NCBI GenBank assembly: GCA_963846855.1 | Contig: CAWJXK010000012.1 | Location: forward strand, 1 to 64,000 | DNA: 64,000 nt | From: CAIWHR01 sp963846855 | GTDB lineage: Bacteria > Pseudomonadota > Gammaproteobacteria > Burkholderiales > Casimicrobiaceae | Reading direction: 5' to 3' | Shown here: positions 1 to 9,214 of the stretch, one piece after another | Layout: each line of letters opens with the position of its first letter | Position numbering within the stretch: position 1 is the first letter of the stretch | Program-made: the position numbers and the translations under genes | The notes under the pieces: model-generated | The model's input: only the letters and a program-made list of their open reading frames with translations | Told to the model about the DNA's origin: nothing | The model's database searches: none

Positions 1-2796
1 TTGCCAAATGGAAGAGTGTTAGTGGCCGGCGGCAGCAGTACGCCCGGAACGTTGGCGAGTGTCGAGATCTACGAGCTGTCGAGCGACTCCTGGACTGGCG
101 CAGCTCCGTTGCTCACGGCCCGGCAGGATGCCTCCGCGTTATTGTTGCTGAATGGCAAGGTTCTGGTGGCGGGCGGACGAAACTCCGTTGTGAATTTTGC
201 GAGCGCGGAGATCTACGATCCTTCGGCGGACAGCTGGAGCCCGGCCGGCAGCCTCGCGACCGCACGGCATTCCGCGACGGCAACGCTGTTGCAGAATGGA
301 AAGGTGCTTGTCGCCGGAGGCCTGAGCGACACCGGTACGCCTACCAACGCGGAGCTCTACGATCCGAAAACAAACGTCTGGTCACCGGCCGGCAACATGA
401 ACCATGGCCGGCTGGGGCACGTTGCGGTCCTGCTCCCCAACGGCAGGGTGTTTGTAACCAATGGGACGGCGGGATTTCAAAACTCTGAAGTTTACGATCC
501 GGCGACCAATGCGTGGAGTGTCGTGGCGAACTCAATCCACTCTCGCATCTCTCCAGTCGCGACGTTGCTGCCAAACGGAAAGGTCCTCGTGGCGGGCGGG
601 ACCCCTCCAGTCGACCCAGAGCTCTACGACCCGTCTGCCAACGTCTGGAGCCCGGCGGGAAGCGCCATCGCGTCCCACGTCAACGCGATGGCAACATTGT
701 TGCCGAATGGACAGGTGCTCGTGGTCGGCGGTCTCGGGCTGGCCAGCGGGGAGCTCTACGACCCCGCGACGAACACGTGGAGCGCCGCCGGCAATCTGAG
801 CGGCCCACGGGAGGACGGCACGGCGACGCTGCTCCCGAGCGGCAAGGTTCTTGTCGCGGGCGGCATCCACGGGGGTTTGGCACAAGCGGCCGCCGATCAG
901 TACGATCCGGCAGATCCGTCCTGGGCCGCTACGGGAAGCATGGCGGCCGCGCGCACGTTTTTCCCGGCGTCGCTGCTATTGGACGGACGGGTCCTCGCTG
1001 TCGCCGGTTTCAATTTCGGCTACCTTTCGTCTGCCGAATCCTTCGATCCTGCAACCGGCATCTGGAGTCCCGCTGGCAGCCTCAATCTGCCAAGGCGCGG
1101 ACACTCGACAACGCTGCTGTCCAGCGGCAAGGTGCTGGTTGCCGGCGGCAACGTCAGCTCGACGTCGTCCGAACTCTACGACCCCGCCACCAATGCGTGG
1201 AGTCTTGCCGGCAACATGTCTGCAGTCCACGATGGCCATTCCGCGACCCTCCTGGCCAATGGCAACGTCCTCGCGGTGGGCGGCCAGGACGGCCATTTCG
1301 ACACGACGACGGTGGTCGAGACCTACGATCCGGTCGACAACAGCTGGACCGCCGTCGCGAGTCTTCCGGCGGCACGGTGGGGACATACCGCGACACTTCT
1401 GCGCGATGGCCGCGTCCTGGTCGCCGGCGGCACGGGAACCGGCGGATTGGTCGGCGGGGCGCTGCTTTACGATCCGGTCGCGAACACATGGAGCGCGGCA
1501 GGAACATTGGCGATCCCCGCGAAAACCATTCGGCGACATTACTGCCGAATGGAAAGGTACTTGTTGCTGCGGGCAGCGACGTCAGCGCCGCCCTGCTCAC
1601 AAGCGCGGAACTGTATGATCCGGCGACGAATGGCTGGAGTCCGGCCGCCAGCCTGATCACCGCGCGCGACCTGCACACGGCGACGTTGCTGCCGAATGGT
1701 GTCGTATTCGTGATGGGCGGGCTCGCAGGCATCAGCGCGACGGCACTCACCGAGTACTACGATCCGGCAACTGACACCTGGACGGGCGCGACCAGCATCG
1801 GCGGCCTGCGTGCCGGCCACGTTGCCGTCCTGCTTGCCAATGGCAAGGTGCTCGCAGTCGGCGGCGTGCTCGGTGGCGGTGGCGTGCTGTCAAGTGCCGA
1901 GTTGTTCGATCCCGGATTGGGCGTAACCGGCGCGCGCCGCCCGATCATCGTAACCGCCACCAATCCCGTTTCTCTCGGGGCGACGCTCGTGCTGTCAGGC
2001 ACGGGTTTCCGCGGTGACTCCGAGGCTTCGAATGGCGCATACAACAGTTCGCCTGCGAACATCCCGGTCGTGCAGCTCCTTAGAATCGACAATCAACAAC
2101 TGGCCTGGATTGATCAGAGCGGGACTTCGATGTTTTCGAATTCCGCATGGAGCTCGGCGATAGTGAATGGCCTCCAGCCCGGACCGCATTTGCTGACCAT
2201 GTTCGTCAACGGCATACCGAGCGCATCACGATTGATCGGTGTCGTGCCGTCGGGCTCTCCGCCCGTTCTGCAAGGGGCCGTTTCCCGCAGAGCGCACGGA
2301 AGCGTGGGGACGTTCGACCTTCCGCTGTCGCTGGTCGCGACGAATCCGACAACCGAGCCGCGGCAAGGTCCGACGCAGACGGTCGTGCTTACGTTCAACA
2401 AGCCGATTGCCGGGGCAACGTCGGCGATAGCCGAAGGCGCGGCGACAGCCGGCGCTCCGACGTACGCCGGCAACGATGTCGTCGTAAGCTGACCGGCGTC
2501 GCGGACCAGCAATATGTGACCGTGTCGCTGACGAACGTTGCAGCGTCCGATGGCGGGACCGGTGGCACGGGATCGGTGCGGGTCGGTTTCCTGCTGGGCG
2601 ACGTGAATCAGAGCCGGATCGTGGCGGTGACCGATTGGATCGTGGCGGTGACCGACCTCATCGCCGTGAACAACCAGCTCGCCAAGCCACTGTCGGTGTC
2701 GAACTTCCTGACGGACGTCAATGCACCGGCATCGTCAGCAACCTCGACAAGGTGCTCGTCAACAACAACCTGGCGCATTTCCTGCCGGCGCCGTAA
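1..2796 (+). pseudogene. Kelch-repeat protein with dockerin-like C-terminus, 5'-partial, three frameshifts
   Basis: The window opens inside a kelch repeat, so the 5' end is missing. About twelve repeats of ~50 residues follow, each with a core like LPNGKVLVAGG and a YDPATNxWS strand: a beta-propeller of the galactose-oxidase/kelch type. After the propeller come an IPT/TIG-like segment and a C-terminal module matching the next gene's C-terminus (2262-2796), ending in a dockerin-like EF-hand pair. The reading frame changes three times: at the C run 1515-1518, near 2484-2487 (just before a TGA at 2490) and near 2722-2725. Each shift equals one missing base, and repairing all three gives a continuous protein to TAA at 2794. 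It is probably extracellular; no enzymatic residues are evident. It is either a decaying gene or an intact gene with sequence errors. Confidence 0.75.
2618..2659 (+). repeat. 21-bp tandem duplication inside the dockerin-like motif
   Basis: Two adjacent 21-nt copies (2618-2638 and 2639-2659) share ATCGTGGCGGTGACCGA and differ only in the last four bases. They encode IVAVTDW then IVAVTDL. The homologous position in the downstream subtilase (around 6870) has a single copy, so this is a recent in-frame duplication in the kelch gene. Confidence 0.85.
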
Positions 2797-3135
2797 CCCG
2801 GCGTTGCGGTGCAGCAAGGGCGTCGGAGGGCGCGCGTACGCCCTGTCCGCGTCCTTGCCGCGAGGCCGGCGGCAGGTCGCGCGCGCCGCGGCGGAGGCGT
2901 GATCGCGCATGCGGTTGCGCGAATGCGGACACAAGGATAGATTATCGCTTCCGCAGGGGTCGACACGTCCGTGGCTCCTGTTGCATACAAAATTTTGGTG
3001 CCCGCCGACGGTGGCAAAGCAAGCGTCGCCGTCTTCTCTTTTCATTCGGATTCAACTGGATCCAACTGCGGCCGCGCCCGCCACAAGCGGGCCGCTCTCA
3101 TCACATTGGCTTCTGCAGAGGCCGGGGGGAACACA
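2797..3135 (+). other. Intergenic region, 339 bp, upstream of the subtilase
   Basis: No convincing gene is seen. A weak sigma70-like pair is present: TTGCGC at 2915-2920, a 17-bp spacer, then TAGATT at 2938-2943. A purine-rich ribosome binding site (GGGGGGA, 3125-3131) lies just before the chosen start at 3136. The subtilase frame stays open upstream to a GTG at 2971, but that part lacks protein-like composition and would bury the signal peptide. Confidence 0.5.
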
Positions 3136-6100
3136 ATGAGCTTCGACCTTTCCGAGATCGTCCGGCGCTGCATGGGCACACCTGCGTGCGCTCGACATGC
3201 CATTGCAGCGTCGGCAATGGCCCTCGCCGCGCTTGCCTTGAGCAGTCCAGCATTTGCCGGCTTTCATGGCGAGAAGATAGCGGTCACGGGATCGACGAGC
3301 GCGAAGCAACCGGTTGCCCCGGCGGCGGCAAAGAATGCCGACGTCCACGTGTTCATCCAGCTGAGCGGCCCCGCCGCGGTGATGTCGTACGCCGCGGCGC
3401 TTCCATCGGGAAGTGGTGCATCGAGATCGAGCGCTACACCCGGCGCCATTGCGGCGGGACGCAGTCAGATCGCGAGCAACAAGGCGCAACAGGCAGCATT
3501 TGTCGGCGCAATGCAGGCTGCGGGCATCAAGTTCAAGGAAATCTACCGGGTTCAACGCGCCATGAACGGCGTGGCCGTCGTCGTTCCGAAATCGCAGCTC
3601 GCGGCGATCAGGAATCTGCCCGGCGTGACCGCAGTTCGCCCGATCGTCCCCTCTGTGCCCACCAGCAACAGCAGCGCAGCCTTTGTCGGAGCGCCGCAGG
3701 TGTGGGAGGGAACGCCGGCGCAGGCCGACGGCACCGGCATCACGATAGGGATCATCGATACCGGGGTTGATTTCCAGCACTCGAATTTCGGCGGCACCGG
3801 ACTTCTCGCCGACTACCAGAACAATGACCGGGTCACGCTCACCAACATCACATTCCCGACGGCAAAGGTCGCCGGCGGATTCGATTTTGTCGGGGACGCA
3901 TACGACGGCTGCAACGCCCCGGCGCCGGACCCGAACCCCACGGACTGCTACGGTCACGGCTCGCACGTCGCCGGCATCGCGGGTGGATACGGCGTCAATC
4001 CGGACGGATCGACATTTGCGGGGCCGTACGACACGTCGCTCCCGACTACACTGCGCATCCAACCCGGCATCGCGCCGAAGGCAACGCTTTATTCGCTGAA
4101 GGTGTTCGGATGCCAGGGGTCCACGGGCGTCGTGGTGGAGGCCATCGACTGGGCACTCGACCCCAACAACGACGGCGACCTGTCGGATCACCTTGACGTG
4201 ATCAACATGTCGCTCGGTTCCGCCGAAGGCGGGCTTACCTCGCTCGACGGCGATGCATCGAATGCGGCCGCGCTCAGCGGAATGGCGGTCGTCGCCTCGG
4301 CCGGAAACGCCGGGGATTCCTATTTCGTTGCCGGCAATCCGGGCAATGCGGCGCGGGTGATCTCGGTCGCCGCGTCGGTGGATGGCGGGGAGACACTCTT
4401 CGTGCTGGCGATCACGGCACCGGCTCCCGCCAATTACGACGCCATTCCCGCGGCGTTCGGGCCGGCCATCCCGCCCGGCGTCATCAGCGGCGATCTCGCG
4501 TACGCCACGCCGACCAACGGCTGCGGCGTGAATACACCCCTTACCGGGGTCAGCGGCAAGGTCGCGCTGATCGACCGCGGCGTCTGCTCTTTCCAGACGA
4601 AAGTCCACAACGCGGAGCTCGGCGGCGCCACCGGCGTCATCGTCGCCAACAACCAGCCCGGAATCATCATCATGGGTGGGGACGCGACCGTGGCCCCGGT
4701 CACCATCGCTTCGGCGATGATCTCGCAAGCCGACGGCACCGTCATCAAGGGGCAGCTGGTATCGGGGACGGTGACCGGGAGCGTTGGTCCCGGCGCTTCG
4801 CTCGGCGACACGATGGCGTCGTTCAGCTCGCGTGGACCGCTCAACGACGTGCCCACCGCGCTCAAGCCGAACATCACCGCGCCCGGCTCCAACATCGTAT
4901 CGACGCAGACCGGGATGACGTGCGTCACCGGCGGCGGTTGCATCGTGCCGACGGCCAGCGGATTCGATCCCGACAACCAGTCGCTGACGATCTCCGGAAC
5001 ATCAATGGCGGCACCCGCCGTGGCGGGGATGGTCGCGCTGCTGCGCCAGCTGCATCCGACGTACTCGGTGGAGGAGCTGAAGGCGCTTGCGATGAACGCG
5101 TCGCTGCATGACCTGACGACGCTTCCGGGCGGCGCCGGCTCGACCTACGGCGCAGGACGTGTGGGCTCCGGACGCATTGACGCTGAGTTGGCCGCTAATC
5201 TGTCGGTGGCCGCGTTCAACGCGGATGGATCCGGCACCGTCGCGCTGTCGTTCCCGAGCGCGATCACCGGCAACACGACGGTCACGCGGATGCTGCGGAT
5301 CAAGAATTTCAGTTCGACGCCGCAGACCTTCACGCTGGGAATCGACACGGTTGTCGACAATCCCGGCGTCGACTTCTCGCTGCCCTCACTGCCCGTCACC
5401 AATCAGCTGACGGTTCACGGGCACGAGACGATCGACATCCCCGTGAAGATGTCCGCTTCGGCGAATCTGCTGACGCACACGGCCGAATCGACGATCGCTG
5501 CCGCGCAGACGACGATCTTCGGCCTGCTCCCGCGTTACTGGCAGACGGAGGAGACCGCCTACGTCAATTTCGACACAGGTGCGGGCACGATGTTGCGCGT
5601 GCCGCTGTACGTGGGTCCGAATCCGACGAGCGCGATGACAGGCGGCGCGTCGGTGCCCACCGGCGGCCTTGCCGCCGGCACGGCGAACATTCCGCTGAGC
5701 GGCACGCCGGTCTGCACGGGGGCGTTCACGCCGGGTCCGCCGGCAACCTGCGCCGGCAGCTTCCCGCTGGACGAGGTCTCGCTGGTGACGCCGTTCGAGC
5801 TGCAGGTCAGCAATCCGCGGAGCAGCGATCCGACGGTCACTGCCGACACGAACCTGCGCTACGCCGGTGTCAACGTGGACGTCGCGAACGATGCGCTGAA
5901 TTTCGGCATCGCCATGTGGGGGCCGACCGGTGCACCGTTCGGCACGACGTTCCCGTTTGGCGGAACGCCGGTGGCATCGGCGAACGTCACGATTGTCGCT
6001 GCTGACCTGACGACGCCACTGTTCGTGTTGTACCCGGCGTCGTTGATCGACAACAGCACGAACCAGGATCCGACGAACGTCTACGTGACCACGCTGTTCG

Positions 6101-7020
6101 ATCTGAGCGCGCTCGCGGCCGGTCCGGAGTATTTCGCGAATCAGGTGGATCCTTCGGTAGTCGACACCCGGGTCTTCCAGAATGACGTCTACTTCCTGAC
6201 CTCCACGTTGACGGATCTGGGCCTCACCGGAACGGAGACCATCCACTACTTCGTCGACACGATCGATTCCGCGGGCAACACGATCGATCACCTCGGCCCG
6301 TTCACGTACAACCTCGCGGCGCCCGGGCTCGATTTCGGCTCCTTCGGCGTGTTGTTCGAAGACATCCCGGGCGGCACCATTCCGGTCGATTTCAACGTCG
6401 CCAACCTCAACGCCAACGGGTCGCTGGGTGCGCTGCTGCTGCACCACCACAACCAGCCGGGGGTCAACACCGCCGAAGTCCTGACGGTGCCGCCGGTGAC
6501 GGTGACGGCGCCGGTGTTCCAGAGCGCTGTGTCGGAGAGGGTGCATGGCGCGGCCGGTCCGTTCGACCTGGCACTGTCGCCGAACCCGTCGACGCCGACG
6601 ATCGAGCCGCGTCAAGGACCGACCCAGACCCTCGTGTTCACCTTCGACAGGCCGGTCAACGGGGCTGTGGCCACCGTCAGCGAGGGCACGGCGACCGCGG
6701 CCGCGCCGACGTTCAGCGGCAACAAGGTCTTCGTGGCCCTCAGCGGCGTGACCGACGTTCAATACGTGACGGTCGACCTGTCCGCCGTGTCTTCGACCGA
6801 CGGAGGAACGGGCGGCACCGGGTCGGCGCGGGTCGGGTTCCTCACCGGCGACGTCAATCAGAGCAAGATCGTGGCCGTGACGGACCTCGTCTCGGTGAAC
6901 GCCCAGCTCGCGAAGCCCTTGACCGCGGCGAACTTCCTCAACGACGTCAACGTAAGCGGCATCATCAGCAATCTCGACAAGGTGATCGTCAATAGCAGCC
7001 TGGCGCATTTCCTGCCGTAA
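3136..7020 (+). CDS. Secreted subtilisin-like serine protease (peptidase S8) with PA insert and dockerin-like C-terminus
   Basis: The 1294-residue protein is predicted to be an extracellular endopeptidase. A signal peptide (residues 1-41, ending SSPAFA) follows an ATG with a strong GGGGGGA site. Then come an inhibitor-I9-like propeptide (about 65-185) and the S8 domain with the complete triad: Asp208 in IIDTGVD, His274 in GHGSHVAG and Ser623 in SGTSMAAP. A protease-associated (PA) domain is inserted near 472-515. Fibronectin-like beta-rich sequence follows, then a C-terminal module (1126-1294) shared with the upstream kelch gene. That module ends in two dockerin-like calcium-loop motifs starting near residues 1239 and 1270 (GDVNQS and DVNVSG). 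A terminator follows 22 bp after the stop. The shared module suggests a common surface anchor or scaffold for both products; the partner is unknown. Confidence 0.9.
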   Translation: MSFDLSEIVRRCMGTPACARHAIAASAMALAALALSSPAFAGFHGEKIAVTGSTSAKQPVAPAAAKNADVHVFIQLSGPAAVMSYAAALPSGSGASRSSATPGAIAAGRSQIASNKAQQAAFVGAMQAAGIKFKEIYRVQRAMNGVAVVVPKSQLAAIRNLPGVTAVRPIVPSVPTSNSSAAFVGAPQVWEGTPAQADGTGITIGIIDTGVDFQHSNFGGTGLLADYQNNDRVTLTNITFPTAKVAGGFDFVGDAYDGCNAPAPDPNPTDCYGHGSHVAGIAGGYGVNPDGSTFAGPYDTSLPTTLRIQPGIAPKATLYSLKVFGCQGSTGVVVEAIDWALDPNNDGDLSDHLDVINMSLGSAEGGLTSLDGDASNAAALSGMAVVASAGNAGDSYFVAGNPGNAARVISVAASVDGGETLFVLAITAPAPANYDAIPAAFGPAIPPGVISGDLAYATPTNGCGVNTPLTGVSGKVALIDRGVCSFQTKVHNAELGGATGVIVANNQPGIIIMGGDATVAPVTIASAMISQADGTVIKGQLVSGTVTGSVGPGASLGDTMASFSSRGPLNDVPTALKPNITAPGSNIVSTQTGMTCVTGGGCIVPTASGFDPDNQSLTISGTSMAAPAVAGMVALLRQLHPTYSVEELKALAMNASLHDLTTLPGGAGSTYGAGRVGSGRIDAELAANLSVAAFNADGSGTVALSFPSAITGNTTVTRMLRIKNFSSTPQTFTLGIDTVVDNPGVDFSLPSLPVTNQLTVHGHETIDIPVKMSASANLLTHTAESTIAAAQTTIFGLLPRYWQTEETAYVNFDTGAGTMLRVPLYVGPNPTSAMTGGASVPTGGLAAGTANIPLSGTPVCTGAFTPGPPATCAGSFPLDEVSLVTPFELQVSNPRSSDPTVTADTNLRYAGVNVDVANDALNFGIAMWGPTGAPFGTTFPFGGTPVASANVTIVAADLTTPLFVLYPASLIDNSTNQDPTNVYVTTLFDLSALAAGPEYFANQVDPSVVDTRVFQNDVYFLTSTLTDLGLTGTETIHYFVDTIDSAGNTIDHLGPFTYNLAAPGLDFGSFGVLFEDIPGGTIPVDFNVANLNANGSLGALLLHHHNQPGVNTAEVLTVPPVTVTAPVFQSAVSERVHGAAGPFDLALSPNPSTPTIEPRQGPTQTLVFTFDRPVNGAVATVSEGTATAAAPTFSGNKVFVALSGVTDVQYVTVDLSAVSSTDGGTGGTGSARVGFLTGDVNQSKIVAVTDLVSVNAQLAKPLTAANFLNDVNVSGIISNLDKVIVNSSLAHFLP

Positions 7021-7041
7021 CGGGCGACGGCGCAGCACAGG

Positions 7042-7073
7042 ACGGCCATCGCTTTTGCGGTGGCCGTTTTTTT
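7042..7073 (+). terminator. Rho-independent terminator after the subtilase gene
   Basis: An 11-bp stem (ACGGCCATCGC pairing with GCGGTGGCCGT, one G-U pair) closes on a TTTT loop and is followed by seven T residues (7067-7073). It lies 22 bp past the stop codon, which makes it the clearest intrinsic terminator in the window. Confidence 0.9.
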
Positions 7074-7107
7074 GGATGCGCCGTCCTGTCGCGACTCGGG
7101 AGCCGGG

Positions 7108-7551
7108 ATGCCCGATCCGAACATCAGCGTCGCCTCACGCTTCGCCGCGGCGCTGGACGTCGAGGACTACGACGCACTCCACGCGCTGCTGAGCGAGGAC
7201 TGCGAATACGTGACACGCCACGGCGCCACACTTGTCGGCGTTGCGCCGATTGTCGAGTCGTATTCCCGCGCCGCCGCATGGGTAAGGGAAAACATCGAAA
7301 CGGTCGCGTATGAAAGCTTCGTCCGCCTGACGAACGGGCGCACGGCCATCGTCACGTTCGTCGATCATCTCGAGCACGCGGGCGTGCGTCACACTTATTC
7401 CTGCGAGCAGGAGTTGCAATTCAAGGCCGACGGCAGGATCTGCCGCATCACGCATCGCGAAATCCGCGGGGAGCGCGAAGCCGCAGACGTCTTTCTGCTG
7501 CAGATTGGCGTTACGCGCGCTTCTCCTGGCAATCAACGCGGCGGCGCATGA
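7108..7551 (+). CDS. SnoaL/NTF2-like small protein
   Basis: The 147-residue protein looks like a single NTF2/SnoaL-fold domain: an N-terminal helix pair around FAAALDVEDYDALHALL, then a run of beta strands with ECEYVTRHG-type and VTFVDHLEH segments. Such proteins bind small hydrophobic ligands or act as isomerases or cyclases, but no specific activity can be assigned. The ATG at 7108 follows a GGGAG-like site; upstream in-frame codons overlap the terminator, so a start at 7060 is unlikely. No signal peptide is seen, so it is probably cytoplasmic. It stands alone between the terminator and the next gene. Confidence 0.65.
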   Translation: MPDPNISVASRFAAALDVEDYDALHALLSEDCEYVTRHGATLVGVAPIVESYSRAAAWVRENIETVAYESFVRLTNGRTAIVTFVDHLEHAGVRHTYSCEQELQFKADGRICRITHREIRGEREAADVFLLQIGVTRASPGNQRGGA

Positions 7552-7844
7552 ACGCCATCTTCTCGCGACATTGGCTGCGCGCGCCCGCCATTGCCAGATC
7601 TCGCATCACTTCCCTGGCTCGATCCAGGCATCCGCCGCAGCAAATCGCAGCGAAGAAACCGATCGTGCTTTGTAACTTCTTCATTCGCGCAACGGATTGA
7701 ACGGCGTTGCAGAGATTCCGGTCGAACTTAAGGGTTGTCGCACGCAATCGCAGGGACGGCGCCGCGGATTCAAGCCAGTCGTCAACCCGCTGGCGCCTCC
7801 GGCGTTAACGCAATAATGCGACCAGCGCATTGAGGAGATGCCAA
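7552..7844. other. Intergenic region, 293 bp, with a doubtful antisense small ORF
   Basis: The plus strand has no gene. On the minus strand an ATG near 7684 opens about 57 codons ending at 7511, which overlaps the NTF2-like gene tail by 41 bp; the product would be small, cysteine-containing and basic. No homology or clear ribosome binding site supports it. A short perfect hairpin (AATGCG/CGCATT, 7815-7831) sits directly before the GAGGAG site of the next gene. Confidence 0.35.
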
Positions 7845-9104
7845 ATGTCTCGAAACGCCCTTCATCGGGGGATGTTGCAACGCACACTGCGCTTCATGTG
7901 CGTGACGCTGCTTCTGACCGCGTCCGCATTGAGTACTGCGGCCACCTACGTCTCGGTCACCGTCGCGCCGCCCTTGTTGCCCGTTTATGCCCAGCCGCTC
8001 ATCCCGGCGCCGGGGTACATCTGGATTCCGGGTTACTGGGCCTACGGACCCGAAGGCTACTATTGGGTCCCGGGCACATGGGTGCTTCCGCCGTCGGTGG
8101 GTCTTCTCTGGACCCCCGGCTACTGGGGCTGGAACAGCGGCGCGTACCTCTGGCATGGCGGATATTGGGGACCGCGCGTCGGCTACTACGGCGGCGTCAA
8201 CTACGGTTTCGGCTATTTCGGCACCGGCTATCAGGGCGGCTATTGGCGGAACGGCGCGTTCTACTACAACCGCGCCGTGAACAACGTGAACGTCACCCGC
8301 GTCCACACGACGTACAACACGACGGTGCACACGACGACGGTGAACCGGGTCGCCTACAGCGGCGGGCCCGGAGGTATCCAGCGGCAGCCGACGGCGGTCG
8401 AGCGCCAGGCGATGGCCGAGCGACACGTCGAGGCGACGCCGATGCAGCTGCAGCACCAGAATGCCGCGGCGCAAAATCGCGCGCTGTTCGCATCCGAGAA
8501 TCACGGCCGGCCTGCGATCGCCGCGACGCCGAAGCCGGGCACTTTCAATCAACCGGGCGTCGTGGCGGCGCGCGAAAGTCAGACCACGACGAACCGGTCG
8601 ATAACGACGAGCGGCACGGCCGGAGCGCCGCAGACGAATCGCGCCGCAACCGTTGCAAATCCTCCTGCGAATCGCACCACAACCGTCGCGAGTCCGCCGA
8701 CGAACCGCACCGGAACGGTTGCGGGTCCCTCGGGGACGGCATCGACGGCCGGCATCCAGTCGAAGCCGGGCCGCAGCAAGTCCACCGTCGAAGGATCGCA
8801 ATCGCTGTCGTCGCAGGGGCACCCTCAAGGGAGCGGCGGGCGCAAGGCGAACAATGCGCAGGTCGGCACGCAGGGGGCCAATCCTCAGCGAGACAAGGTG
8901 CCTCGCCAACCGAGCGTGGCGATGAATCCGCAGCAGACCAATGCGAACGGAATGCATCCGCCTGGCCCGCAAGCGCACCGCAGGGCAGCCACAAGGCCAG
9001 CCGCAAGGGCGCCCGCAGGGGCAGCCGCAGGGTCATCCATCGAAGGCGCACGAGAACGGACAGCCGCACGGCGAAGGGCCGCCTCGTTGACCCCGGTCGC
9101 ATGA
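7845..9104 (+). CDS. Exported YXWGXW-repeat protein, probably frameshifted near its end
   Basis: The ATG at 7845 has an ideal GAGGAG site (7832-7837). A signal peptide of about 35 residues ends near STAATY. Residues ~45-140 are rich in Trp, Tyr, Gly and Pro with repeated WIPGYW, WVPGTW and WTPGYWGW units, the hallmark of YXWGXW-repeat proteins. The rest is a low-complexity Thr/Asn/Ala/Pro/Gln tail. The function of the family is unknown; the protein is likely periplasmic or surface-exposed. The frame as read ends at 9104 in an atypical Arg/Ala-rich tail. From about 8975 the neighbouring frames instead encode a PQG repeat tail (QPQGQPQGRPQG-like) ending at TGA 9088-9090. Two lost bases between about 8970 and 8987 would restore it. 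Confidence 0.75.
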   Translation: MSRNALHRGMLQRTLRFMCVTLLLTASALSTAATYVSVTVAPPLLPVYAQPLIPAPGYIWIPGYWAYGPEGYYWVPGTWVLPPSVGLLWTPGYWGWNSGAYLWHGGYWGPRVGYYGGVNYGFGYFGTGYQGGYWRNGAFYYNRAVNNVNVTRVHTTYNTTVHTTTVNRVAYSGGPGGIQRQPTAVERQAMAERHVEATPMQLQHQNAAAQNRALFASENHGRPAIAATPKPGTFNQPGVVAARESQTTTNRSITTSGTAGAPQTNRAATVANPPANRTTTVASPPTNRTGTVAGPSGTASTAGIQSKPGRSKSTVEGSQSLSSQGHPQGSGGRKANNAQVGTQGANPQRDKVPRQPSVAMNPQQTNANGMHPPGPQAHRRAATRPAARAPAGAAAGSSIEGARERTAARRRAASLTPVA

Positions 9105-9162
9105 CGGCGCGCGTCGTCGTGTGTTGACCGCGGGACGCTCGTTGATTGCAATCGCATGATGC

Positions 9163-9193
9163 AAGCGGCCAGCGGAGACTCCGCCGGCCGCTT
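9163..9193. other. Strong hairpin between convergent genes
   Basis: AAGCGGCC pairs with GGCCGCTT and the stem continues inward with one mismatch around a GAC loop. It lies between the convergent YXWGXW and subtilase genes. Neither strand has a following T-run, so it may be a bidirectional transcription or RNA-decay barrier rather than a classic intrinsic terminator. Confidence 0.4.
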
Positions 9194-9214
9194 CACTCAT
9201 GGCGAACGCGTCGA

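Noticed and set aside
7511..7684. Small cysteine-containing minus-strand ORF as a gene
   Set aside because: No ribosome binding site, no recognisable family, and it overlaps the end of the NTF2-like gene.
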